Origin: Sneathiellales bacterium | Lineage (GTDB): Bacteria; Pseudomonadota; Alphaproteobacteria; Sneathiellales; Sneathiellaceae | NCBI GenBank assembly: GCA_022360775.1 | Contig: JAKSCD010000434.1 | Location: 1 to 35,208, forward strand | Length of the DNA stretch: 35,208 bases | Direction: 5' to 3' | In this document: in pieces, positions 18,266 to 27,487 of the stretch | How positions within the stretch are numbered: the first letter of the stretch is position 1 | How the letters are laid out: each line of letters opens with the position of its first letter | Position numbers and translations under genes: made by a program | Notes under the pieces: generated by a model | The model's database searches: none | Seen by the model: the letters and a program-made list of their open reading frames with translations, nothing else | What the model was told of the DNA's origin: nothing

Positions 18266-19078
18266 ATGGCAGATGCACACGCCAAACAACATGATTACCA
18301 TCTGGTAGATCCAAGTCCGTGGCCGGCTTTGGCTTCTCTATCCGCATTTGTGACGGCAATTGGAGCTGTAATGTGGATGCATGACAGCGGCTATGCTGTT
18401 TTCACCATCGGTATGATCCTCCTTCTTTATACAGCTTTCGTCTGGTGGCGGGATGTTGTGAAGGAAGGGGAACATCAGGGACATCACACACCTGTTGTTC
18501 AGCTCGGCCTCCGTTATGGCATGATCATGTTCATCGCTTCAGAGGTGATGTTCTTTGTTGCCTGGTTCTGGGCCTATTTCGCAGCCGCGTTTTTCCCAGG
18601 TGAAGCGCTTGGAAACCAGTGGCCACCAGAAGGTATCGTGGTTTTTGATCCATGGGGTCTGCCTTTCGTAAACACCCTGATCCTGTTGACGTCCGGTACA
18701 ACAGTGACCTGGGCGCATCACGCCCTGCAACATGGAGATCGTAAAGGCCTGGTTCAGGGTCTTGTCCTGACAGTTATCCTCGGGGCAGTTTTCTCTGTTG
18801 TTCAAGGATATGAATACTCACATGCTGCCTTTGGATTTACCGACGGCATTTACGCCTCAACATTCTATATGGCGACAGGCTTCCATGGTGCACATGTCCT
18901 GATCGGAACCATCTTCCTGCTGGTGTGTCTGATCCGTGCGACCAAAGGTCATTTCACACCAAATCATCACTTCGGTTTTGAAGCGGCAGCCTGGTACTGG
19001 CACTTTGTTGATGTTGTCTGGTTGTTCCTCTTCGGTGCGATTTACTGGTGGGGATCATTTGTTCGCATTGTCGAATAA
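18266..19078 (+). CDS. coxC: Cytochrome c oxidase subunit III
   Basis: Subunit III stabilises the oxidase core and supports proton uptake. The ATG at 18266 has GGAG 6 nt upstream, and the product begins [20 protein letters not shown], the conserved subunit III opening. A longer frame upstream lacks support. The 270 residues contain seven hydrophobic helices. The conserved acidic helix [15 protein letters not shown] and the C-terminal block [16 protein letters not shown] are clear. It is the last gene of the operon, and a strong hairpin terminator begins about 70 nt after the stop. Confidence 0.97.
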   Translation: MADAHAKQHDYHLVDPSPWPALASLSAFVTAIGAVMWMHDSGYAVFTIGMILLLYTAFVWWRDVVKEGEHQGHHTPVVQLGLRYGMIMFIASEVMFFVAWFWAYFAAAFFPGEALGNQWPPEGIVVFDPWGLPFVNTLILLTSGTTVTWAHHALQHGDRKGLVQGLVLTVILGAVFSVVQGYEYSHAAFGFTDGIYASTFYMATGFHGAHVLIGTIFLLVCLIRATKGHFTPNHHFGFEAAAWYWHFVDVVWLFLFGAIYWWGSFVRIVE

Positions 19079-19149
19079 TCAGCGATCCAATATGACCTGA
19101 CAGCTGATTTGCGGCATGCCTGCAAATGTTGCATATCAGAAGACAAAAT

Positions 19150-19186
19150 ACAGGCCCTTCTCTTTGGAAGGGCCTGTTTCTATTTT
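19150..19186 (+). terminator. Rho-independent terminator of the cox operon
   Basis: A perfect 11-bp stem (ACAGGCCCTTC paired with GAAGGGCCTGT), a 6-nt loop TCTTTG, and a T-rich tail TTCTATTTT make a textbook terminator. It separates coxC from SURF1, so SURF1 probably has its own promoter in 19187-19275. Confidence 0.92.
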
Positions 19187-19275
19187 GCAGGCCTTTCAGC
19201 TTGTATCAGGCTTTCTTTTGAGAAGGCTTTAGCCTAGAGTGGCAGAAATTTTGTTAGCTTCAGACTTTCACGATC

Positions 19276-19992
19276 ATGAAAAAATTTGCACCGGGCTTCT
19301 GGCCCACCGTCATGACTATTCCCGCAGTCCTTATTCTTCTGTCTTTAAGCTTTTGGCAGCTGAACCGGTATAACTGGAAAGTGGATCTTATCGACCGGCT
19401 GGAAAGCCGATTGGCAGAGGCTGCTGTTCCCATGCCGGAGGGAAAGATCGATCCTGAAGAATGGGCACATCGCCGGGTATCGATTGAAGGTGAGTTTGAT
19501 CATAGCCAGGAAATTCATCTTTTCAGTCATGCTGAAAAAGGAAGAAAGGGATTTCAAATCATAACGCCTTTTACGCGATCTAACGGCGCTGGCGTTCTTC
19601 TGGTTAATCGCGGCTTTGTCCCTGAAGACCGTAAAGAAGTCAAATATCGTAAAGAAGGGCAAATAACAGGGCCGCAAGCGTTAAGCGGTATTATTCGTAA
19701 GCCCTGGACTAAGAGCTATGACTTTTTGCCAGATAACAATGCGAATACAAATGTCTGGCTTTATGGTGACCTTGATCAAATGGCGGCGCATCTAAATCTG
19801 GAGGTCGCTCCTGTCTTTGTTGAACTGGATGATTTGCCGGTTCCCGGCAGGTTTCCACTTGGTGGTCAGACCCGGGTAAGCATTCCCAATAATCACATCG
19901 AATACTTCTTTACCTGGCTTTCGCTCGCCGCGGCAATGATGGCTATTTACGGTCTTTACGGTATCTCAAAAGCAAAGAAAAACGCGCAATGA
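19276..19992 (+). CDS. SURF1 family cytochrome oxidase assembly protein
   Basis: SURF1 proteins help insert heme A into subunit I. The 238-residue product has the family plan: an N-terminal helix (about 9-29) ending in FWQLNRYNWK, a periplasmic domain with the blocks VSIEGEFDH and LLVNRGFVP, and a C-terminal helix after the signature IPNNHIEYFFTWLSLA. ATG 19276 has no strong ribosome site. It lies beyond the cox terminator, so it is not simply read through, though functionally it belongs with the operon. Its stop overlaps the next start by 4 nt (ATGA), coupling it to the carboxypeptidase. Confidence 0.94.
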   Translation: MKKFAPGFWPTVMTIPAVLILLSLSFWQLNRYNWKVDLIDRLESRLAEAAVPMPEGKIDPEEWAHRRVSIEGEFDHSQEIHLFSHAEKGRKGFQIITPFTRSNGAGVLLVNRGFVPEDRKEVKYRKEGQITGPQALSGIIRKPWTKSYDFLPDNNANTNVWLYGDLDQMAAHLNLEVAPVFVELDDLPVPGRFPLGGQTRVSIPNNHIEYFFTWLSLAAAMMAIYGLYGISKAKKNAQ

Positions 19993-21491
19993 CACAGAAG
20001 AACAAGGCTTACGTTAAGCTGGAAGACCTTTTTAAGAAAAAATCTGTTCTTGCAGGTGCAAGCGCGATCCTTCACTGGGATAATGCTGTAATGATGCCAG
20101 ATGGCGGTGCTGCTGCGCGAGCAGAACAGCTCGCGACCCTGGGATTGCTGACACATGAGATCATCAGTAGCACTGAAGTTTCAGATCTCTTGGACGAAGC
20201 TGAGGAAAGCATATCCCTGTTAAGCGAATGGGAAGCCGCCAATCTTCGGGAAATGCGTCATGAGTGGCGCCATGAAAACAGCCTGAAAAGTGATCTTGTC
20301 GAGGCCATGTCCCTGGCGACCTCCAAATGCGAACTGACCTGGCGGCAGGCACGTGAAGACAGTGACTTTTCACTTCTGCAAGAAGAGCTTGGAGAGGTCG
20401 TTAGATTAAACCAGCAGATGGCAAAAGCTAAAACTGAGATTTTTGGCTGTTCAGCTTATGATGCTTTGCTCGATCAGTTTGAACCGGGCTGCAAATCTGC
20501 GGATATCGATATTCTTTTCAAGGATTTGCAAGATTTCCTGCCCGGTTTTCTTGACCAGGTTCTGGACAAGCAAAGTGTATATGAGGTTTCTCAACCTGAA
20601 GGCCCGTTCAGTGTAGAGGTCCAGCAGGAACTGGGTCTTGAGTTCATGAAGGCTCTCACCTTCGATTTCGACCGTGGCCGTCTGGATGTAAGTCATCATC
20701 CCTTTACGGGCGGAATTCCTGACGATGTTCGCCTGACGACACGCTATGTCACGACGGATTTCACGCAAAGCCTAATGGGAACCTTGCATGAAACGGGACA
20801 TGCGCTCTATGAGCAAAACCTTCCGGCCGAGTGGCGTCATCAGCCTGTAGGGGATGCACGCGGAATGGCCATGCATGAAAGTCAGTCTTTGTTGATTGAA
20901 ATGCAGCTTTCCCGCGGTAAAGAATTTCTTTCCTACGCGCTCCCTCTTATTCGCAAGGCGTTTAAGGGGGAGGGAGAGGATTGGAGTGATCTTAACCTCA
21001 CCCGCCTTTATCATAAAGTGGAGCGTGGATTTATCCGGGTCGATGCAGATGAGGTCACTTATCCCTTGCATGTCATTTTGCGGTATCGCCTGGAGCAGGC
21101 ACTGTTAAGCGGTGATCTCCTGGTAAAAGATCTTCCTGCAGCATGGAATGATGGCATGAAGGAATTGCTGGGTATCACCCCGCCAAATGACGCGTTGGGA
21201 TGTTTGCAGGATATTCACTGGCCTGGTGGTGCAATAGGCTATTTCCCGACCTACACTTTGGGTGCAATGGCTGCGGCACAGATTTTTGAAGCGGCTGGTC
21301 ATGCACTGCCGGACTTGAAACAGCAAATCACGGCGGGTGAATTTACTCCTCTCATCACCTGGCTTAAAAAACATATTCATGAGAAAGCCTCTCTTAAATC
21401 CACCAACGGGATGCTGGAGGAGGCAACCGGGTCTGAATTGAAGGTGGATGCCTTTAAGAAACATCTGGTCAATCGTTATCTCAAGTCCTGA
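19989..21491 (+). CDS. Carboxypeptidase, M32 (Taq) family
   Basis: M32 enzymes are broad metallocarboxypeptidases that remove C-terminal residues. The 500-residue product has the zinc motif HETGH (H267, E268, H271). The downstream zinc glutamate is E297 in MAMHESQSLLIE. The family blocks HPFTGG (237-242) and DEVTYPLHVILRYRLE are also present. It is cytoplasmic, with no signal peptide. It is translationally coupled to SURF1 by an ATGA overlap, which suggests shared expression rather than a shared reaction. thrC follows after 86 nt. Confidence 0.95.
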   Translation: MTQKNKAYVKLEDLFKKKSVLAGASAILHWDNAVMMPDGGAAARAEQLATLGLLTHEIISSTEVSDLLDEAEESISLLSEWEAANLREMRHEWRHENSLKSDLVEAMSLATSKCELTWRQAREDSDFSLLQEELGEVVRLNQQMAKAKTEIFGCSAYDALLDQFEPGCKSADIDILFKDLQDFLPGFLDQVLDKQSVYEVSQPEGPFSVEVQQELGLEFMKALTFDFDRGRLDVSHHPFTGGIPDDVRLTTRYVTTDFTQSLMGTLHETGHALYEQNLPAEWRHQPVGDARGMAMHESQSLLIEMQLSRGKEFLSYALPLIRKAFKGEGEDWSDLNLTRLYHKVERGFIRVDADEVTYPLHVILRYRLEQALLSGDLLVKDLPAAWNDGMKELLGITPPNDALGCLQDIHWPGGAIGYFPTYTLGAMAAAQIFEAAGHALPDLKQQITAGEFTPLITWLKKHIHEKASLKSTNGMLEEATGSELKVDAFKKHLVNRYLKS

Positions 21492-21577
21492 TTACCCTGT
21501 TCTTTGAAACATAGTCGCGATAGAAACAGAACTCTAACAAAGGCCAGTTGGTCTCGTATCCTGAAAGGGAGAAGAAA

Positions 21578-22978
21578 GTGGAATATATCAGTACACGTGG
21601 TGAAGCCCCTGTTTTGAATTTTGAGGAAGTGGTTCTCACAGGGTTGGCGCGCGATGGTGGTCTCTATGTTCCTAAAACCTGGCCGCAGCTGTCAAAGGAC
21701 GAAATCAGGGCGCTTGCAGGTAAAAGCTATGCTGAAGTAGCGGCTGAGGTTCTGCAGCCTTTTCTTGGTGATTGTATTTCTCCTGAAGATTTCAGAGAGA
21801 TGACGGAAAAGGCGTATAGCTCTTTTTCACATAAAGCGGTTGTTCCTCTTTCGCAGCTTGGGGCAAATGATTTCCTTATGGAACTCTACCATGGTCCAAC
21901 ACTTGCCTTTAAGGATGTTGCGCTTCAATTGCTGGGTCTGCTTTATGATCATCTTCTGCAGCGGCAAGGCAAAAAAGTGACTATTGTCGGTGCGACGTCC
22001 GGTGATACAGGATCAGCAGCCATCGAAGCCTGTCGTGGCAGGGATGCCGTGGATATTTTTATTCTACATCCTGCCGGCCGGGTTTCCGATGTTCAGCGTA
22101 AGCAGATGACGACTGTATTGGATAGCAATGTTCACAATATTGCAGTTGAAGGAGATTTTGATGATTGTCAGGCTTTGGTAAAAGCCATGTTCAATGATCA
22201 TGACTTTCGCGATCAACTGGGCGTATCCGCCGTGAATTCCATCAACTGGGCTCGTGTTATGGCCCAGATTGTTTATTATTTTACAACAGCCGTCAGTCTT
22301 GGTGGGCCAGATAGGAAGGTCTCTTTTTCTGTTCCGAGTGGAAATTTCGGAGATATCTATGCAGGCTATTGCGCGTCCAAAATGGGATTACCAATTGATC
22401 AGCTGATCGTGGCAACCAACCGAAATGATATCCTCTCCCGCTTTTTTAACAGTGGTGAATATATCAAGGAAGGCGTCGATCCAACGATCAGCCCCAGCAT
22501 GGATATTCAGGTTTCCAGTAATTTTGAGCGCTTCCTGTTTGATCTTTACGGACGGGATGCTGCTGCTGTTCGCGCAATGATGTCTGATCTTGAGGAAAAA
22601 GGCGGCTTCTCGGTTAAGATGGCACAGTTAAACGAGGCAACCTTTTCTGCAGGTCGTAGTGATGAAGCTGAGACACTCAGCCAGATTTCAAGAACACTTG
22701 AGGAAAGTGACAAGCTCGTCGATCCGCATACAGCTGTTGGCCTTAATGTTGCTGAAAAATGCCGTAAAGACCAGACCGTTCCGATGGTGACGTTATCCAC
22801 TGCACATCCGGCAAAATTCCCGGCGGCAGTGGAAAAAGCAACGAAGATTCATCCTGAGCTGCCTGAACGGATGGCTGATCTTTTTGACCGCGAGGAAAGA
22901 TTGGTTCAACTGCCTAATGATCTTGCTACCTTGCAGACCTATATTAAGGAAAGAGCGCGAATTTTGAGCGCTACCTGA
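21578..22978 (+). CDS. thrC: Threonine synthase
   Basis: ThrC converts O-phosphohomoserine to threonine with pyridoxal phosphate. I chose GTG 21578 because AGGGAG lies 6 nt upstream and the product then begins MEYISTRGEAP, the normal N-terminus; a TTG 30 nt earlier is less likely. The 466 residues match the enterobacterial/alphaproteobacterial (class II) length. The PLP lysine is K112 in LAFKDVALQ. The block GATSGDTGSAAIEA and the phosphate-binding PSGNFGDIYAGY are clear. It is followed 14 nt later by an M16 peptidase, a pairing common in alphaproteobacteria. Its partner homoserine kinase thrB lies 5.4 kb away. Confidence 0.96.
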   Translation: MEYISTRGEAPVLNFEEVVLTGLARDGGLYVPKTWPQLSKDEIRALAGKSYAEVAAEVLQPFLGDCISPEDFREMTEKAYSSFSHKAVVPLSQLGANDFLMELYHGPTLAFKDVALQLLGLLYDHLLQRQGKKVTIVGATSGDTGSAAIEACRGRDAVDIFILHPAGRVSDVQRKQMTTVLDSNVHNIAVEGDFDDCQALVKAMFNDHDFRDQLGVSAVNSINWARVMAQIVYYFTTAVSLGGPDRKVSFSVPSGNFGDIYAGYCASKMGLPIDQLIVATNRNDILSRFFNSGEYIKEGVDPTISPSMDIQVSSNFERFLFDLYGRDAAAVRAMMSDLEEKGGFSVKMAQLNEATFSAGRSDEAETLSQISRTLEESDKLVDPHTAVGLNVAEKCRKDQTVPMVTLSTAHPAKFPAAVEKATKIHPELPERMADLFDREERLVQLPNDLATLQTYIKERARILSAT

Positions 22979-22992
22979 TAGAAAGTAATTAT

Positions 22993-24255
22993 ATGGAAGT
23001 TAAGGTTTCCACCTTGCAAAATGGCATGCGGGTCATTTCTGATCCCATGCCCTCCCTCGAAACAGCAGCTATTGGTGTCTGGGTAGATACGGGTGCTCGT
23101 CACGAGACACCAGAGGAAAATGGTATTTCCCACGTCCTGGAACATATGGCTTTTAAAGGGACAGAAAAAAGATCAGCGCTTGAAATAGCCGAATCGATTG
23201 AAGCTGTAGGCGGTCATTTAAACGCCTATACAAGCCGCGACCAAACTGCGTATTTTGCCCGGGTACTAAAAGAGGATTTGAAGCTGGGAGCTGATATCCT
23301 TGCGGATATTCTTCAGAACTCAACTTTTGACGAAATGGAGCTTAATCGCGAAAAAGAGGTGATTGTTCAGGAAATCGGGCAGACCAATGATACGCCGGAT
23401 GATATCATTTTTGATCATCTGCAGGAGACCGCTTTTCAGAACCAGGCTGTCGGACGCTCAATATTGGGGACGGCGGATCGTGTGCGCGGTTTTAGTCGGC
23501 AGACGATCGCCGGCTATATGAAAAGCCGGTATTATGCGCCGAAAATGGTTTTAAGCGCTTCTGGCGCTGTCGAGCATGATCAACTGGTTGGCCTCGCCGA
23601 AGATCTTTTCCGCGATCTTTCGTTTGAAGGCGCTTCCGGAATGGAGGCCGCCCAATATTCCGGAGGTGAATACCGGGAAGAGCGCGACCTTGAACAGGTT
23701 CATTTTGCGCTTTCTGTACCCGGAGTTTCCTACCAGGATAAGGACTTTTACGCGTCTCAAATACTGTCAGGTCTTTTGGGCGGCGGAATGTCGTCCCGGC
23801 TTTTTCAGGAAGTGCGCGAAAAGAGAGGCCTTTGCTATTCTGTTTTTTCTTTCTCCTCTTCTTTTGCGGATGCCGGATTGTTTACGGTCTATGCAGGAAC
23901 AGGGGAGCAGCAGATCACCGAACTTGGCCGTGTGATCTGTGATGAGCTATTGAAGACCATAGACGGAATTGATGAAAAAGAGCTGGCTAGAGCCAAAGCA
24001 CAACATAAAGCCGGATTAATGATGGGGCAGGAAAGCCCTGCTGCGCGCTGTGAGGTTCACGCAAGGCAAATGCTGATTTATGGTCGCACTGTTCCGCCTC
24101 ACGAAATTATGAACGAGATTAATGCTGTGACCACAGAACAGCTGCAGTCACTGGCGAAGCGCTTGTTTGTTGGAGTGGATCCCAGTATTGCAGCACTTGG
24201 GCCAATTAAAAATCTTGATCCCTATAGTGACTTTGCTGCAAGATTTAGAGGATAA
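22993..24255 (+). CDS. M16 family zinc peptidase (processing-peptidase-like)
   Basis: The 420-residue protein has the inverted zinc motif HVLEH (H47, E50, H51), with the distal ligand E127 in EKEVIVQEI, exactly 76 residues after H51. This is the arrangement of pitrilysin-family enzymes and of the mitochondrial processing peptidase beta subunit. The second half carries the glycine-rich block LLGGGMSSRLFQEVREKRGLCYSV. No signal peptide is seen, so a cytoplasmic role is likely. Single-chain bacterial homologues of this size act as homodimers. The substrate is unknown here. The gap from thrC is 14 nt, so it is most probably co-transcribed. Confidence 0.94.
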   Translation: MEVKVSTLQNGMRVISDPMPSLETAAIGVWVDTGARHETPEENGISHVLEHMAFKGTEKRSALEIAESIEAVGGHLNAYTSRDQTAYFARVLKEDLKLGADILADILQNSTFDEMELNREKEVIVQEIGQTNDTPDDIIFDHLQETAFQNQAVGRSILGTADRVRGFSRQTIAGYMKSRYYAPKMVLSASGAVEHDQLVGLAEDLFRDLSFEGASGMEAAQYSGGEYREERDLEQVHFALSVPGVSYQDKDFYASQILSGLLGGGMSSRLFQEVREKRGLCYSVFSFSSSFADAGLFTVYAGTGEQQITELGRVICDELLKTIDGIDEKELARAKAQHKAGLMMGQESPAARCEVHARQMLIYGRTVPPHEIMNEINAVTTEQLQSLAKRLFVGVDPSIAALGPIKNLDPYSDFAARFRG

Positions 24256-24294
24256 GAATATACTGCTTGCAATACGCGTATAAAGAAAGGCCTG

Positions 24295-24900
24295 GTGGTG
24301 GAGGATCGCAGTGTTATAGATCGGTTTCTCTATTCTGGATCGCAAAAGATCCAGACGTCGGAGAGATTGTATATTCGCACTCCTCGCCTTTCTGACTGGG
24401 CTGCCTGGGCCAGTATAAGAAGCAGTAGTCGGGATTTCCTGACCCCCTGGGAGCCGACATGGCCCGCGGATTCTCTTACTAAAACCAATTTCAAGGCGCG
24501 TCTTCGGCAATATGCGAGGGACGCTCGAGAGGATCGTGGAGTTGCCTTTTTTATCTTTCGCCGGGCAGATGACAAACTGGTGGGCAGTATTACTTTAAGC
24601 AATATTCGGCGGGGGGTCGCCCAAACAGGGACAATCGGTTACTGGATAGGGGAAGGCTATGCGCGAAACGGCTATATGTTTGAAGCCCTGAGCCTGCTTC
24701 TGCCTGCGCTGTTTGATCAATATGCCTTACGCAGAGTGGAAGCGGCTTGTGTTCCTGAGAATAAACCCAGCGCTTCCCTTTTGAGAAAAGTGGGATTTAC
24801 GGAAGAAGGGTATGCCAGAGAATATCTCTGTATCAATGGCAGATGGAGGGATCATTTGCTGTTTGCCATGATAAAAGGCGAAAAAATAGGACAGGAATAG
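24295..24900 (+). CDS. GNAT family N-acetyltransferase (RimJ/RimL-like)
   Basis: This 201-residue protein begins at GTG 24295 or the adjacent GTG 24298, after AGAAAGG; no usable ATG exists. The RimJ/RimL subgroup features are ERLYIRTPRLSDW near residue 43, VGSITLSNIRRG, IGYWIGEGYARNGYM (acetyl-CoA loop) and RRVEAACVPENKPSASLLRKVGF. Members acetylate protein N-termini, including ribosomal proteins, but also small molecules, so the substrate is open. It follows the M16 gene by 39 nt and converges on yqgE with only 4 nt between the stops. Confidence 0.88.
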   Translation: MVEDRSVIDRFLYSGSQKIQTSERLYIRTPRLSDWAAWASIRSSSRDFLTPWEPTWPADSLTKTNFKARLRQYARDAREDRGVAFFIFRRADDKLVGSITLSNIRRGVAQTGTIGYWIGEGYARNGYMFEALSLLLPALFDQYALRRVEAACVPENKPSASLLRKVGFTEEGYAREYLCINGRWRDHLLFAMIKGEKIGQE

Positions 24901-24904
24901 AGCC

Positions 24905-25480
24905 TTATGCGTGACCAAGGTCGGTTGAAAGAAGGCCTGGATCAAATCCCAGCTTTTGAATGGCTGCATTCCATTTGCCGTCCAGCTGTTGGCTAAAGAC
25001 AAGATCCCTGTCAGCATCAACGACGAGCCAGCCGTTATCCTGAATTTCTCTTTCCAGCTGACCCGGCCCCCAGCCTGAATAGCCAAGGGCAAAGAAACTG
25101 TTTGAGGGGCCAGTACCAATGGCCATGCTTTGCAGAATATCCAGCGTTGCTGTAAGAGCGATATCCTTATCAATAACAATCGATGTTTCGTGAATTTTAT
25201 CCGTGCTGTGAAGAACAAAGCCGCGTTCCGTTTCAACGGGACCACCGAAATGAACACCGGTCTCCCGCGCGGCGTGATTGGATTCGATATTAAGCTGGTC
25301 CAGCAAATCTTCAAAAGTCAGAACATTCAGGTTCTTATTCAGAACGATCCCCATGGCACCTTCTTCATTATGGGAACATAAAAGGATAATGGTTTTTTTA
25401 AATCGTGGATCCGACATGCTGGGCATGGCGATCAGAATTTGTCCTTCAAGATACCCGTTTTCTGAAGCGTTTTCTGTCAT
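24905..25480 (-). CDS. YqgE/AlgH family protein (UPF0301)
   Basis: The 191-residue product matches the YqgE/AlgH family: GQILIAMPSMSDPRFKKTIILLCSHNEEGAMGIVLN at the start, then GGPVETERGFVLHS, and GYSGWGPGQLEREI near the C-terminus. The fold is known, but the molecular role in most bacteria is not settled. Links to alginate regulation come from Pseudomonas only. No signal peptide is seen. It is divergent from the DsbD-like gene across 140 nt. Confidence 0.92.
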   Translation of the reverse strand: MTENASENGYLEGQILIAMPSMSDPRFKKTIILLCSHNEEGAMGIVLNKNLNVLTFEDLLDQLNIESNHAARETGVHFGGPVETERGFVLHSTDKIHETSIVIDKDIALTATLDILQSMAIGTGPSNSFFALGYSGWGPGQLEREIQDNGWLVVDADRDLVFSQQLDGKWNAAIQKLGFDPGLLSTDLGHA

Positions 25481-25620
25481 ATTTTGTCAGCTCTTGCCAA
25501 TCCTCAAAAAAGTTTCGATTTCTTCTAACTTAATCGTGACACATACGTGTTTCGCGCCTATCTCTATTCTAGGGTAAAAGAAACTTCATATTTATTAATC
25601 TGGTATCGAGAGACAGGAAA

Positions 25621-26451
25621 ATGAAGAGAAATCAGCGACTTTTTTGTTTTCTTTCCGTATTTTCCCTCTTCCTTTGCGGCATTGTCACACTTTCTCACGC
25701 GAACGAAGAGGTTTCCAGAATTGATCTTCTCTCTTCAAAAACAGCTCATGGCGGAGGGGCGGATCTCATACTCGGCCTGCATATTTCCATGCTTCCAGGC
25801 TGGAAAACCTATTGGCGTAGTCCGGGTGATGCTGGATTACCACCGCAGTTTAACTGGTCGGGATCTTCAAATATTGGTGAAGTGACAGTGCTTTGGCCAA
25901 AGCCGGAGGTTTTTGAAACAGCAGGACTGAAAACCTGGGGATATAAAGAGGACGTCGTATTTCCCTTGCACATTACGATTCTGGAAAAAAACAAAGCGGC
26001 CTCGTTACATCTGGAGATGTTCTATGGGGTCTGTGAAGATGTGTGTATTCCACTGAAACAGCAGGCCTTTCTAAATCTGCCTGCAGGCGAAGGCGAGAAA
26101 ACAGCAAATGCTGCATTGATTGAAACCTATTTACGACAGGTTCCGGTCTCTGCAGAACGGGATGGGCTTATCCAGGATATCTCTTTGCGTCTGGTCGCAA
26201 AAAAGGACCTTATTGCCGAATTTCACAGTGAAAAGGAACTGGTTGCTCCAAGTGTGATTCTTGAAGGAGAAGAAGGAGACTTCTTTGATATTGCGGGTTT
26301 CGATACGTCAGTGAGTAAAAAAGGGATAAAAAATACCTTTGAAATTAAAGCGGACCTTGCGGATACGAGCCGTTCGTTAAAAGGACGGACCTTAACAGTG
26401 ACAATTCTCGACAAGGGGGTTGCTGTTGAAGGACAAATCGCGGTTAAATAG
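25621..26451 (+). CDS. Secreted DsbD N-terminal-domain protein
   Basis: The 276-residue protein has a signal peptide (hydrophobic core 7-25, cleavage likely after SHA). It then resembles the periplasmic N-terminal immunoglobulin-like domain of DsbD/ScsB reductases: GLHISMLPGWKTYWRSPGDAGLPPQF, WGYKEDVVFPL, and the redox-type pair C138 and C142 in YGVCEDVCIP. There is no transmembrane or C-terminal thioredoxin part. It must therefore receive electrons from another protein or serve as a thiol carrier or chaperone; that part is inference. A purine-rich ribosome site (AGACAGGA) precedes ATG 25621. A peroxiredoxin follows 86 nt downstream on the same strand. Confidence 0.85.
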   Translation: MKRNQRLFCFLSVFSLFLCGIVTLSHANEEVSRIDLLSSKTAHGGGADLILGLHISMLPGWKTYWRSPGDAGLPPQFNWSGSSNIGEVTVLWPKPEVFETAGLKTWGYKEDVVFPLHITILEKNKAASLHLEMFYGVCEDVCIPLKQQAFLNLPAGEGEKTANAALIETYLRQVPVSAERDGLIQDISLRLVAKKDLIAEFHSEKELVAPSVILEGEEGDFFDIAGFDTSVSKKGIKNTFEIKADLADTSRSLKGRTLTVTILDKGVAVEGQIAVK

Positions 26452-26537
26452 GCGCCGAAACTAACTTATGTCCTCTGGCCTCATGTGACGGATGGAGTTG
26501 GGGCAAAGACAATCACTTCAATGAATAGGGAAAAATC

Positions 26538-27017
26538 ATGACAATCAAAGTCGGCGACAAACTGCCTGAGATGGATTTGATGGAAATGACCGAGAGCGGT
26601 CCGTCCAAAGTATCTTCAGCGGATCTCTTTGGCGGTAAGAAAGTTGCCATGTTTGCTGTTCCTGGCGCATATACCCCCACATGTTCTGCCAAGCATCTTC
26701 CTGGCTTTATTTCCAGTATGGATGCGCTAAAAGGCAAAGGTGTTGATACAGTTGTCTGCCTTTCTGTGAACGATCCTTTCGTTATGGCAGCATGGGGCAA
26801 GGAACAATCTGCGGGTGAAATTCGTATGATCGCAGATCCAGATGCTGCTTTCACAAAGGCAATGGGTGTGGATTTTGATGCTTCCGGCGCGGGTCTTGGT
26901 GTCCGGTCTCGCCGCTATTCCATGATTGTGGATAATGGATCAGTCTCGCAGCTCAATCTTGAAGAAACAGGTGGTTTTGAAGTCTCTGACGCGGATACAC
27001 TTCTGGGCCAGCTTTAA
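26538..27017 (+). CDS. Type II (Prx5-like) peroxiredoxin
   Basis: This 159-residue cytoplasmic thiol peroxidase reduces hydrogen peroxide and alkyl peroxides. The peroxidatic Cys is C49 in PGAYTPTCSAKHLPGF, the signature of the Prx5/type II group. The only other Cys, C74 in VVCLSVNDPF, is where plant-type II enzymes carry their resolving residue. The C-terminal block DGSVSQLNLEE is typical. AGGGA precedes ATG 26538. No fused glutaredoxin domain is present, so glutathione/glutaredoxin or thioredoxin is the likely reductant. It ends at a bidirectional terminator shared with rnhA. Confidence 0.94.
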   Translation: MTIKVGDKLPEMDLMEMTESGPSKVSSADLFGGKKVAMFAVPGAYTPTCSAKHLPGFISSMDALKGKGVDTVVCLSVNDPFVMAAWGKEQSAGEIRMIADPDAAFTKAMGVDFDASGAGLGVRSRRYSMIVDNGSVSQLNLEETGGFEVSDADTLLGQL

Positions 27018-27024
27018 TCACTCC

Positions 27025-27054
27025 AGTAAAGGGAGAGGAACCTCTCCCTTTACT
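27025..27054. terminator. Bidirectional terminator between the peroxiredoxin gene and rnhA
   Basis: A perfect 14-bp inverted repeat (AGTAAAGGGAGAGG, spacer AA, CCTCTCCCTTTACT) lies 8 nt after the peroxiredoxin stop. Its right arm overlaps the rnhA stop codon (27050-27052). The GGGAGAGG/CCTCTCCC core is flanked by TTTACTT-like tails in both directions, so it can serve both convergent genes. Confidence 0.82.
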
Positions 27055-27487
27055 TAAAGTCTTCCATTCCCTGATTTGCCAGGCTGTCTGCCTTTTCATT
27101 GCCCGGATTGCCAGCGTGGCCTTTTACCCAGTGCCAGTTGATATCATGCCGTGAAATGGCGTCATCCAGCTGAACCCAGAGATCCTGGTTTTTTACAGGT
27201 TTTTTGGCCGCTGTTTTCCAGCCGTTTTTCTTCCAGTTAAACATCCATTTCGTAATGCCGTCCTTCACATAGGTGCTATCGGTATGAAGTTCTATCTGGC
27301 TTTTTCTCTTTAACGCACCCAATGCTTTTATCGCTGCGGTTAATTCCATCCGGTTGTTGGTCGTTTCTTTTTCACCACCACAGAGTTCCTTGACTTGCCC
27401 ATCGCATTCAAGAAAAGCACCCCATCCGCCAGGGCCAGGATTACCGGAACATGCTCCGTCAGTGTAAATAATAACAGTCTTTGCCAA
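27050..27487 (-). CDS. rnhA: Ribonuclease HI
   Basis: RNase HI cuts the RNA strand of RNA-DNA hybrids. I chose TTG 27487, which has AGG 6 nt upstream and gives 145 residues. With this start the catalytic residues fall at D10, E48, D70 and D134 with H124, the same numbers as in E. coli RNase HI. That supports the start over the longer frame from 27574, whose extra 29 residues look like no known extension. The motifs are [30 protein letters not shown] and [15 protein letters not shown]. thrB and ispH lie upstream on the same strand, but cheZ on the opposite strand separates them from rnhA. Confidence 0.95.
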   Translation of the reverse strand: MAKTVIIYTDGACSGNPGPGGWGAFLECDGQVKELCGGEKETTNNRMELTAAIKALGALKRKSQIELHTDSTYVKDGITKWMFNWKKNGWKTAAKKPVKNQDLWVQLDDAISRHDINWHWVKGHAGNPGNEKADSLANQGMEDFK

